Source of the DNA: Hymenobacter frigidus
GTDB taxonomy: Bacteria; Bacteroidota; Bacteroidia; Cytophagales; Hymenobacteraceae
NCBI RefSeq assembly: GCF_014640435.1
Contig: NZ_BMGY01000018.1
Coordinates: forward strand, 20,982-84,981
DNA: 64,000 nucleotides
Direction of reading: 5' to 3'
The translations under genes were made by a program, and so were the position numbers. Of this stretch, positions 42,701 through 48,881 are shown piece after piece. The stretch's first letter is position 1; each line of letters starts with the position of its first letter. The notes under the pieces are model-generated. The model made no database searches. It was not told where the DNA came from and saw nothing but the letters and a program-made list of their open reading frames with translations.

Positions 42701-44059
42701 CTGCGGGCCGTGCGCGACGCGGCGGGCGGCATTCTGGATTTCGAGTACGTACTGGTCAACCCCGTCGCACAAGCCTATCACGGCAGCCCTAGCCTGATTG
42801 GCCGGCGCTACCGCGACCTGCTCCGGGGCACGCAGCGCCAGGCGGCTTTCGAGCGGTTGGCGGCCGTAGTTGAAACCGGACTACGTGCTGATTTTGAGGC
42901 GTTTGACGACTACGAAGGGCGCAACCACTGGTTTCGGCTAATGGGAGTGAAGCTCGATGACGGACTGCTCTACTCCGCCGAAGACATCACGGTGCGCAAG
43001 CTGCTGGAGCAGGCCCAGACCCAAAGCCTGGCCCTGCTCCGGCAGTCGGAGGCGGTGGCCGTAATGGGCAGCTGGGAGTACGACCTGGAAAGCCAGGAAT
43101 TCACCTGGTCCGACGGTCTTTACCACCTCTTCGAGCTGCCCGTGGGCGGCGCCGTCGAGCTCCAATTCTTTCTCGATACCGTGCTGGACGACGACCGGCC
43201 CGCCGCCGCCAAACTTGTGCGCACCCTCACCACCGGCACCGCCAGCTTCGATACGACCCTGCGCATGCACGTGGGCCAGGCGGTGAAGACCGTGCGCTTC
43301 AAGGCCGTGCCAATCCCCGACGCGCCGGGGACGCCGGTGCGCATGCTGGGCGTGTGCCTGGACGTGAGCGACGTGCAGCGCCTCGAAGCCGAAAACCTGG
43401 CCCTGAAGCTGGACCGGCACAAAGAGCTGCTGCTGGCCATTTTGCAGGCGCAGGAAACCGAGCGGCAGCGCCTGGGCGAAGTGCTGCACAACGGCCTGGG
43501 CCAAATCCTGTACGCCACCAAGCTGCGCCTCGACCAGCTGGACACGCCCGCCTTGCAAGCGCTGCCCGCCCTGGCCGGCCTGCACCAGCAAACCGGCCGC
43601 CTGCTGGCCGATGCCATGCGCCAGACCCGCACCCTGGCCCACGAGCTGGTGCCCACTTCGCTCGCAGATTTTGGCCTCGCGGCCGCCGTGTGCGACGTCT
43701 GCCGGGACTTATCGACGCCGCAGCTGCGGATAATGTGTCACGTCTGGGGCGAGGAGCTACCGCTGCCGCAGCCCGTGCAGGTCACCCTCTTTCGGCTGGC
43801 CCAGGAGCTGGCCCACAACATTGTGCGGCACGCCGGGGCCACGGAGGCCATGCTGGAGCTGGAAACCCTGCCCGGCGGCGTCAGCCTGCGGGCCGAAGAC
43901 AACGGCCACGGGTTCGACCCGCTGACCGCGGCCGAAGGCCTGGGCCTGCGCACCGTGCGCCAGGCCGTGGCCCTACTCGGCGGCACCGTGGCCGTAGACT
44001 CCTCGCCCGAATTCGGCACCCACGTTCGCCTGCGCATTCCCTTGCCTCTATTTACCTAG
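39707..44059 (+). CDS. giant multi-PAS/GAF sensor histidine kinase (HisKA_3 type)
   Basis: A 1450-residue soluble sensor kinase without membrane helices. In order, it has about four PAS domains (from residue 30 to about 530), a GAF domain at about 540-690 (ALSDALRPIADAVEGQAMV to ALLQETAERTWTAVEQ), and four more PAS domains. A HisKA_3 dimerisation domain follows, with the phospho-acceptor His in ERQRLGEVLHNGLGQILY near residue 1260, then an HATPase_c domain (VSLRAEDNGHGF, GLGLRTVRQAVALLGG). Several PAS units are obvious duplicates (YNSMDEGFCIIEVL, FETMDQGFGIVEVL). The NarL-type regulator starts 2 bases later and is its likely partner. The ATG at 39707 is chosen. Ligands unknown. Confidence 0.9.
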   Translation: MRKTNSFDSQPADQPAPSPVGSAAGMGPDADFLLQCLPWGVVVLDVHGTVLRLNQQAADWWGAPQQDLVGKRLEQLPAGTLPADLLQALRQVTSSPAQPSGEFFLPRHQQWITMSSVRHTDDWVVYWQDVTAQKQRQDENETQQAASDSLLGRTEAVARTGSYELELATGRFHFSDGLYRLFGEEPGAFVPEMAFINSRSHPDDVAGVQQVLAQAIADCQPYHYQRRIYRSDGQLRTLEVHGRVECDALGQPMKLLGLLQDVTEREQAAQELLQAKDELARRATDSYVALYNSMDEGFCIIEVLFDAAEQPFDYRFLDVNPAFEQQSGLREVLGKTMRELAPAHEQHWFDAFGRVARTGKPTRFEAEGAALGRWFDVNAFSIGPPQHRHVAVLFADITERKRTEEALRQSEARYRSLFTNMEQSFCLMEKIATAPHEPSDYRYLVVNPAFGRHTGLVVAAGQTIREMIPGIEPHIMAIYDEVVASGEPQRFETYVAGLDQWFEAEVVPEAQPGHLAVLFSNVSVRRRAEQTLRESEARRAYLLALSDALRPIADAVEGQAMVTNTVLEHFQADRYFYSEIDGDTITVRQDVTRPGLLSVAGVYSFSEMPIFNAMLRQASLMVVPDVNTSPVMDDNLKQLCRDLQILAYINVPVTRHGQVVGNLCISQCNRREWTALECALLQETAERTWTAVEQARAEEALRQSEEQFRLLVTATSDTVYRMSADWTQMEQLIGKDFLADTLDPTPDWMEAYVPDEDLPLVQTTIAEAIRHQHVLELEHRVRRADGTIGWTYSRAIPVFNARGELTGWLGTASDVSARKAAEEALRVSEAKYRALFETMDQGFGIVEVLPAGPGRPADFRWLEVNPQVERLTGIAQADLLRDTTRNVLPELEDIWYERYERVALTGEPVRFEQHVQVLGRWFDVYAYPLEPDGPKPYRVALLFTNFTARKEAEEALRHAEEHHRERLEQQVAERTQALGESQARLQSVFNSTTNAVVLLRAVRDAAGGILDFEYVLVNPVAQAYHGSPSLIGRRYRDLLRGTQRQAAFERLAAVVETGLRADFEAFDDYEGRNHWFRLMGVKLDDGLLYSAEDITVRKLLEQAQTQSLALLRQSEAVAVMGSWEYDLESQEFTWSDGLYHLFELPVGGAVELQFFLDTVLDDDRPAAAKLVRTLTTGTASFDTTLRMHVGQAVKTVRFKAVPIPDAPGTPVRMLGVCLDVSDVQRLEAENLALKLDRHKELLLAILQAQETERQRLGEVLHNGLGQILYATKLRLDQLDTPALQALPALAGLHQQTGRLLADAMRQTRTLAHELVPTSLADFGLAAAVCDVCRDLSTPQLRIMCHVWGEELPLPQPVQVTLFRLAQELAHNIVRHAGATEAMLELETLPGGVSLRAEDNGHGFDPLTAAEGLGLRTVRQAVALLGGTVAVDSSPEFGTHVRLRIPLPLFT

Positions 44060-44061
44060 CT

Positions 44062-44715
44062 ATGATTCGCGTTTTTATCGTCGACGACCACACCCTTATC
44101 CGCGACGGCCTGCGCGCCCTGCTCGCGGCCGAACCCTTGTTTGAGGTGGTGGGCGAAGCCGACAACGGGCAGGCGCTGCTCGACCAGCTGCCCACCGTGG
44201 CCGCCGACGTGGTGCTGCTGGACCTGAACATGCCCGTGCTCGACGGGCTGGCCACCACCCACCGCCTACGGGAAGAGTACCCGCACCTGCGCATCCTGCT
44301 GCTCTCGATGATGACCCACGAGCGCACCATTGGGGAAGCCCTGGCGGCGGGGGCCCACGGCTACGTGCTCAAAAACGCCGATAAGTACGAGGTGGTCGCG
44401 GCGTTGCAGGGCGTGGCCGCCGGCAAGCGGTTTCTGTGCTCGGAAATCGGGCTGGGGCTGTTGGATAAACTACTGCTCCAGGAGCCCCGCCCCCCGGCCC
44501 CGGGCACGAGCCCCGGGGTGCACCTGACGCACCGGGAGCGGGAAATCCTCCAGCTGGTGGCCAGTGGGCTCACGAACCAGGAAATCGCCGACCAGCTCTT
44601 CACCAGCAAACGTACGGTGGAATCGCACCGCCAAAACCTGTTGGAAAAAACCGGCGTGCGCAATACCCCGGCGCTGGTGAAGTACGCCATGGAGCACGGC
44701 TTGCTCAAGCTCTGA
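44062..44715 (+). CDS. NarL/FixJ-type response regulator
   Basis: A 217-residue regulator. The receiver domain has acidic residues VDDH, phospho-acceptor Asp in VVLLDLNMPVLDG and Lys in GYVLKNADKYE. The LuxR-type HTH is LTHREREILQLVASGLTNQEIADQLFTSKRTVESHRQNLL. It starts 2 bases after the large kinase, so the pair is translationally coupled. Its DNA target may be the tandem dyads at 44804-44860 just downstream, in front of the STAS and cheB genes; this is inferred from position only. Confidence 0.93.
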   Translation: MIRVFIVDDHTLIRDGLRALLAAEPLFEVVGEADNGQALLDQLPTVAADVVLLDLNMPVLDGLATTHRLREEYPHLRILLLSMMTHERTIGEALAAGAHGYVLKNADKYEVVAALQGVAAGKRFLCSEIGLGLLDKLLLQEPRPPAPGTSPGVHLTHREREILQLVASGLTNQEIADQLFTSKRTVESHRQNLLEKTGVRNTPALVKYAMEHGLLKL

Positions 44716-44803
44716 CGGGCCCGGGCCGCTGTGCTCGGCTCCCCGGAATAGGACGGACCACTCACCTCCGTGCCAGACCCATTGGATGCGGGGAGAATGG
44801 ACG

Positions 44804-44860
44804 GTATCACCGTATAAATACGGTGATACAAATTAGTGTTTATCCCGATGAATCGGGTAA
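44804..44860 (+). promoter_or_regulatory. two tandem palindromes upstream of the STAS-cheB genes
   Basis: A perfect 26-bp palindrome (GTATCACCGTAT-AA-ATACGGTGATAC, 44804-44829) is followed by TTTATCCCGAT-GA-ATCGGGTAAA (about 44838-44858), a near palindrome. Centres are about 32 bp apart, three helix turns. TTTG at 44880 may be part of a promoter. They are likely regulator-binding sites, and the adjacent NarL-type regulator is a candidate. Confidence 0.55.
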
Positions 44861-45052
44861 ATATGCTGTGGAGAGGTAGTTTGAGGGGTCATTCCTTTGT
44901 ATAAGTGTTTGAAAGCCTTGTTTCAAGAGGGCAGCACGGCCGGGACATTGCTTGATTTTGCAAGTGGTGTTCCGGCTGCTGTCACTTGTTACGGGCTACC
45001 TCGAACCGGCGGCTACCTACTATTTCGGTGGTTTACTTAGCGCTCCCTCCCC

Positions 45053-45415
45053 ATGCCAGCTTATCATTCTGCTCTGCTGTCCATACCGGCTGCAGACCCG
45101 GCGCTTACGCCCGTGAACCTGGCCGACTTAACGGCGAAGCAGCGGGCTTGTCTGCTGATAGCACCGCCGCCGCACCTGCTGGTCGACTGTGGCGGCCACC
45201 TGATGCCGCACCCGCTGGGGGTGGGCCGTTTCGTGGCGCAGCTGCTGCTGGTGCGGGGACGGGGAACGTGCATCTGGCTGTGCAACGTGCATCCGGGGCT
45301 GCGCCGCTGCTTGCAGCAGCTGGGCCTGGCGGCCGTGTTCCACCTAAGCGGGCAAGGAAAGTTATCCGGAGCTACTGCCACCGGCCCGGCCCCTCGCCGT
45401 GCGACCTTGAGTTAA
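45053..45415 (+). CDS. STAS-domain-like protein (anti-sigma-factor-antagonist type)
   Basis: A 120-residue protein. The core from about residue 35 (HLLVDCGGHLMPHPLGVGRFV, then TCIWLCNVHPGLRRCLQQLGL and AAVFHL) follows the STAS strand-helix pattern, in which a short turn before a helix carries the phosphorylatable Ser in true antagonists. That Ser is not obvious here. It is followed by cheB after 8 bases, so the two are probably co-transcribed. A partner-switching role is inferred only from fold. Confidence 0.55.
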   Translation: MPAYHSALLSIPAADPALTPVNLADLTAKQRACLLIAPPPHLLVDCGGHLMPHPLGVGRFVAQLLLVRGRGTCIWLCNVHPGLRRCLQQLGLAAVFHLSGQGKLSGATATGPAPRRATLS

Positions 45416-45423
45416 CAAACACT

Positions 45424-46482
45424 ATGACTACGCTCGTAAAGACCCGAAAGCCCTTTCGGGACATCGTCGTTATCGGCGCTTCCACCGGCGGGGTGGCGGC
45501 CCTGACGGAACTGGTAAAATCGCTGCCGGCCGACTTTCCGGCCCCCATTTTCGTGGTGATGCACGTGCCGGCCGACTCGCCGAGTCTGCTGCCGCAGCTG
45601 CTCAACTCGGCGTCGGTTTTGAAAGTCCGGCACCCGCAGGACGGGGAAGTGGTTGAGGCGGGCGTCATTTACGTGGCCCGGCCCGACCACCATCTGCTGC
45701 TGGAGGGCAACCGGGTGCTGGTGACCCGGGGGCCGAAGGAAAACCGGTTCCGGCCGTCCATTGATGCGTTGTTCCGTTCGGCGGCTTACACCTATGGCCC
45801 CCGGGTAATCGGGGTAGTGCTGACGGGCTACCTGGACGACGGCACGTCCGGCCTGTGGAGCGTGCAGCGCATGGGCGGGCTGGCCGTAGTGCAGGAGCCC
45901 TACGACGCCGAGCAGCCGTCGATGCCCACCAACGCCCTGGAATTCGTGGCCGCCGATTACGTGCTGCCCCTGAACCAAATGGGGACGCTGCTGGTGCGCC
46001 TCACGCAGGAGCGCGCCCCCGCCAAAACCCGCCTGCCCGCCGCCGCGCTGGACCTGCTCAAAATCGAGCTGACCATCGCTAAGCAGGGTGGGGGATTTGA
46101 GCTGGGCATTATCGATAAAGGCAAGCTCACGCCCTTCACCTGCCCGGACTGCCACGGCGCGCTCACGCAGCTCATCGAAGGTAATTTGATTCGCTACCGC
46201 TGCCACACGGGCCACGCCTACACCGTCAGCGCCTTGCTCAGCGAGGTTACGGAGTCGGTCGAAAGCATGCTTTACCAGGCGATGCGCGGGCTGGAAGAAA
46301 CCAAGATGCTGCTGCAAAACCTCGGCCGCCACTTTGCCGACGACCTGCAGGAGGCCGTGGCGAAGCTGTTTTTCCGCAAAGCCGACGAGACCGGCCAGCA
46401 GGCCCGCGTCGTGCACGAGTCTATTCTGAAGCACGAGTCCCTCAGCGGCGACCTGCAGTTTAAGCGCAAGAAGCTGGCCTAG
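45424..46482 (+). CDS. CheB-type protein-glutamate methylesterase, without receiver domain
   Basis: A 352-residue protein. The CheB catalytic domain fills the first 190 residues: Ser in VVIGASTGGVAALTEL, His in FVVMHVPADSPSLLPQLL, and Asp in VVLTGYLDDGTSGL. There is no N-terminal receiver. After it comes a Cys/His region (FTCPDCHGAL with YRCHTGHAY), a probable zinc ribbon, and a helical tail. No cheR, cheA or receptor gene is nearby, so its target may be a signalling protein other than a chemoreceptor. The ATG at 45424 is chosen. Confidence 0.9.
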   Translation: MTTLVKTRKPFRDIVVIGASTGGVAALTELVKSLPADFPAPIFVVMHVPADSPSLLPQLLNSASVLKVRHPQDGEVVEAGVIYVARPDHHLLLEGNRVLVTRGPKENRFRPSIDALFRSAAYTYGPRVIGVVLTGYLDDGTSGLWSVQRMGGLAVVQEPYDAEQPSMPTNALEFVAADYVLPLNQMGTLLVRLTQERAPAKTRLPAAALDLLKIELTIAKQGGGFELGIIDKGKLTPFTCPDCHGALTQLIEGNLIRYRCHTGHAYTVSALLSEVTESVESMLYQAMRGLEETKMLLQNLGRHFADDLQEAVAKLFFRKADETGQQARVVHESILKHESLSGDLQFKRKKLA

Positions 46483-46525
46483 ACTGGTCACCCAAGAACC
46501 TCCCAATTATCACGTTTCTCTATTT

Positions 46526-46804
46526 ATGGTATTGCTGGTACTGCTATTGTTCTGCTCGTGCCTGGGCTGCCTGCGGGAAGGGGTGTGGACGAAGTACACG
46601 CCCGCCGACGTGGCCCGGTGGAAAGCCCAATCGGTGGACGAAACGGCGGCTCTTTACCTATCTCTCCCAACGCAGCGGCCCGTCACGGCGCCCCTTCCCC
46701 GTGGTTTGTCTGGCCGTGCTGGGAGGGCTGCGCTACGCCGCGAAACTTCTGCTGCTTCCGCCAATGAGTTTAACGCCCGTATCGCACAAGGCGGCCAGGG
46801 ATGA
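46526..46804 (+). CDS. hypothetical small protein, doubtful
   Basis: A 92-residue frame starting with a hydrophobic Cys-rich segment (MVLLVLLLFCSCLGCLREG), then TKYTPADVARWKAQSVDETA, which looks coding. The last third is Arg/Ala-rich and may be out of frame. Another frame is open over the same region. It could be a small lipoprotein or a decayed gene. It lies between cheB and a PAS kinase on the same strand. Confidence 0.3.
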   Translation: MVLLVLLLFCSCLGCLREGVWTKYTPADVARWKAQSVDETAALYLSLPTQRPVTAPLPRGLSGRAGRAALRRETSAASANEFNARIAQGGQG

Positions 46805-46875
46805 AGTCCAGCGGGCCTCTGCCATTGCCAAGTGATTCCCTGCGGAAGGTGGCGGGCTCCTAATCTACCAAGCCG

Positions 46876-47949
46876 ATGATAACCGTTGCGCCCATCGCGG
46901 ATACCGATATCCGGTTTCGCTCGTTGTTTGATAACACGCCCGAACTAATTCTGTATCAGAACGAAGCGTCCATCATCCTGGATGCTAATCCGGCCTTTCT
47001 CGCGCTGGTAGAGAAGCTGAAAGAGCAGGTGGTTAACCACCCGTACGATGAGTTTCTGCCCGCGGAAGTCCGGGGCCTGTTCCGGGAAAAGCTGGCGGAA
47101 GCCTTCACCGGCAAGACTGTCCGTTTTGAAATGTATGCCGCGCAGGGAAACTCCGCGCCCCGGCACTGGGACGTGATGAAGGTGCCGGTGCGGGAGGGAA
47201 ACCGGGTGGTCGGGGTGCACATGGTGGCGCGCGACATCACCGAAAAAAACCGGCAGCAGCAGGAGATTTTTGCGCAGAACAAAGACTTGCAGCAGTTTAC
47301 CTACATCGTGTCGCACAACCTACGCGCGCCCCTGGCCAACGCCCTCGGGCTGGTGGACGTGCTGGGCCAGGAGCGAGCGGATACCCCGGAATTCGAGCAC
47401 GCCCAGGCTTACCTGAAAACCAGCCTGCACCAGCTCGACCAGGTGCTGGTCGACATCAACACCATTCTGACCATCCGCGACAAGGTGGATTTGGCCGCCC
47501 CCGAGGACGTGCCCCTGGCCGAAGTGGTGCAGCAAGTGCGGCAAAACCTGCAAGACGTGCTGCACGACTGCGGCGGCACCCTGCGGACCACCATTCCCGC
47601 CGGTTTTCGGGTGCGCGGGAACCGGGCCTACCTCTACAGCATCTTTTTCAACCTGCTGTCCAATGCCATTAAGTACCGCGATGCCCACCGGCCGCTACTC
47701 GTGGAGCTGACGGCAACGGACGAAGCGGGGCCGGGCCCGCTAATCACCTTCGCCGACAATGGCGTGGGCATCGACCTGGAACAAGCCGGCGCGGACGTAT
47801 TTCAGTTGTACAAGCGGTTTCATCCGCAGCACCCCGGCCGCGGCGTGGGCTTGTATCTGACCAAAACCCACGTCGAGAGCATGGGCGGGCGCATTGAGGT
47901 GCGTAGTGCGGTTGGCAAAGGCACCCAATTCACCATCACGCTTTGCTGA
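46876..47949 (+). CDS. PAS-domain sensor histidine kinase
   Basis: A 357-residue soluble kinase. One PAS domain covers about residues 10-130 (RSLFDNTPELILYQNEASIIL). A HisKA domain has the acceptor His in FTYIVSHNLRAPLANALGLV. HATPase_c follows, with N box FNLLSNAIKYRD and G boxes ITFADNGVGIDL and GRGVGLYLTKTHVESMGG. It ends 11 bases before a single-domain receiver gene, a likely partner. The Asn after the phospho-His (HN) is common in this kinase group in Bacteroidota. Confidence 0.92.
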   Translation: MITVAPIADTDIRFRSLFDNTPELILYQNEASIILDANPAFLALVEKLKEQVVNHPYDEFLPAEVRGLFREKLAEAFTGKTVRFEMYAAQGNSAPRHWDVMKVPVREGNRVVGVHMVARDITEKNRQQQEIFAQNKDLQQFTYIVSHNLRAPLANALGLVDVLGQERADTPEFEHAQAYLKTSLHQLDQVLVDINTILTIRDKVDLAAPEDVPLAEVVQQVRQNLQDVLHDCGGTLRTTIPAGFRVRGNRAYLYSIFFNLLSNAIKYRDAHRPLLVELTATDEAGPGPLITFADNGVGIDLEQAGADVFQLYKRFHPQHPGRGVGLYLTKTHVESMGGRIEVRSAVGKGTQFTITLC

Positions 47950-47960
47950 GCCCGCGCCCC

Positions 47961-48356
47961 ATGCACACGCTGTTGATTGACGACGACCCGATTACGACGT
48001 TTTTAACGGAACGGCTCCTCCGGCACGAGGGCTTGTCGGACACGGCCGCCTCGTTCCAATCCCCGACCGAAGCCCTCACCTTTCTGCTGCGGCAGATACC
48101 GGCCGGCCTGGTGCCACAAGTCATTTTGCTGGACCTGAACATGCCCATGATGAGCGGTTGGGACTTCCTGGACATCCTCAAACGCCACGAAGTGCAACTG
48201 CAAGGCCAGTGCACCGTGTACCTGCTCACTTCCTCCGTGGCCCCTGCCGATGAAGTCCGCGCCAAAGCGCATCCATTGGTGGCGGGGCTGCTGCTAAAAC
48301 CGCTGGACAAGCGCAAAATTCAACAAATCCGGGACCACGTGCGGCCGGCCGCTTAG
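47961..48356 (+). CDS. single-domain response regulator
   Basis: A 131-residue receiver without an output domain. The acidic cluster is LLIDDDPITTF, the phospho-acceptor Asp is in VILLDLNMPMMSGWDFL, the Thr/Ser switch is in VYLLTSS, and the conserved Lys is in LLLKPLDKRK. It directly follows the PAS kinase. Such receivers act on protein partners or pass phosphate onward. The ATG at 47961 is chosen, 11 bases past the kinase stop. Confidence 0.92.
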   Translation: MHTLLIDDDPITTFLTERLLRHEGLSDTAASFQSPTEALTFLLRQIPAGLVPQVILLDLNMPMMSGWDFLDILKRHEVQLQGQCTVYLLTSSVAPADEVRAKAHPLVAGLLLKPLDKRKIQQIRDHVRPAA

Positions 48357-48439
48357 CGGGCAAACCCGCCCAAGGGCGCGTAGAATCCCACGTAGCGCCT
48401 GTTTATCGATAACTGTTTGCTCCATCTGGTTGGTGATGG

Positions 48440-48877
48440 TCAATGGTCGCGTTGCGGACGGGCCTGGGTTGCAGGGAAGTGCTCCAGGAGCAACTGGTTG
48501 ATTTTGTCGCGGGTGAGGGGCTTGGTGAGGTAGCCGTTGATGGGCAGGCCCTGCATCTGCTCCACGTCTTTGGGGTTGAGCGACGTGGTGAGCATGATGA
48601 TGACCACGGCCGGGTTTTCGGTGGGCGGGCGCTGGGTGTAGGCCTGCAGGAACTCGGAGCCGTTCATGAGCGGCATTTTCATGTCGAGCAGAATCAGGGC
48701 CGGGCAGCTGGGCGAAGCGACCGGCGCACAGTGGGTGCGCAGCAGGACAAGGGCCTCCTGGCCGTTGCCGGCAACGAGAATGGTATCGGTGATGGCCATG
48801 CGCTTAAGCAAGGCTTGGTTGAGGAAGTTGGTGGTGTCGTCGTCGTCGACGAGCAGGATACAGGAAATAGCGGCCAT
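48440..48877 (-). CDS. single-domain response regulator
   Basis: A 145-residue receiver. It has ILLVDDDDTTNFL, the acceptor Asp in ALILLDMKMPLMNGSEFL, and Lys in YLTKPLTRDKIN. It is a paralogue of the receiver at 47961, which is encoded convergently. It starts 4 bases after the stop of the upstream minus-strand kinase, so the two form an operon. The start ATG at 48877 gives MAAISCILLVDDDD. Confidence 0.92.
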   Translation of the reverse strand: MAAISCILLVDDDDTTNFLNQALLKRMAITDTILVAGNGQEALVLLRTHCAPVASPSCPALILLDMKMPLMNGSEFLQAYTQRPPTENPAVVIIMLTTSLNPKDVEQMQGLPINGYLTKPLTRDKINQLLLEHFPATQARPQRDH

Positions 48878-48881
48878 GATA

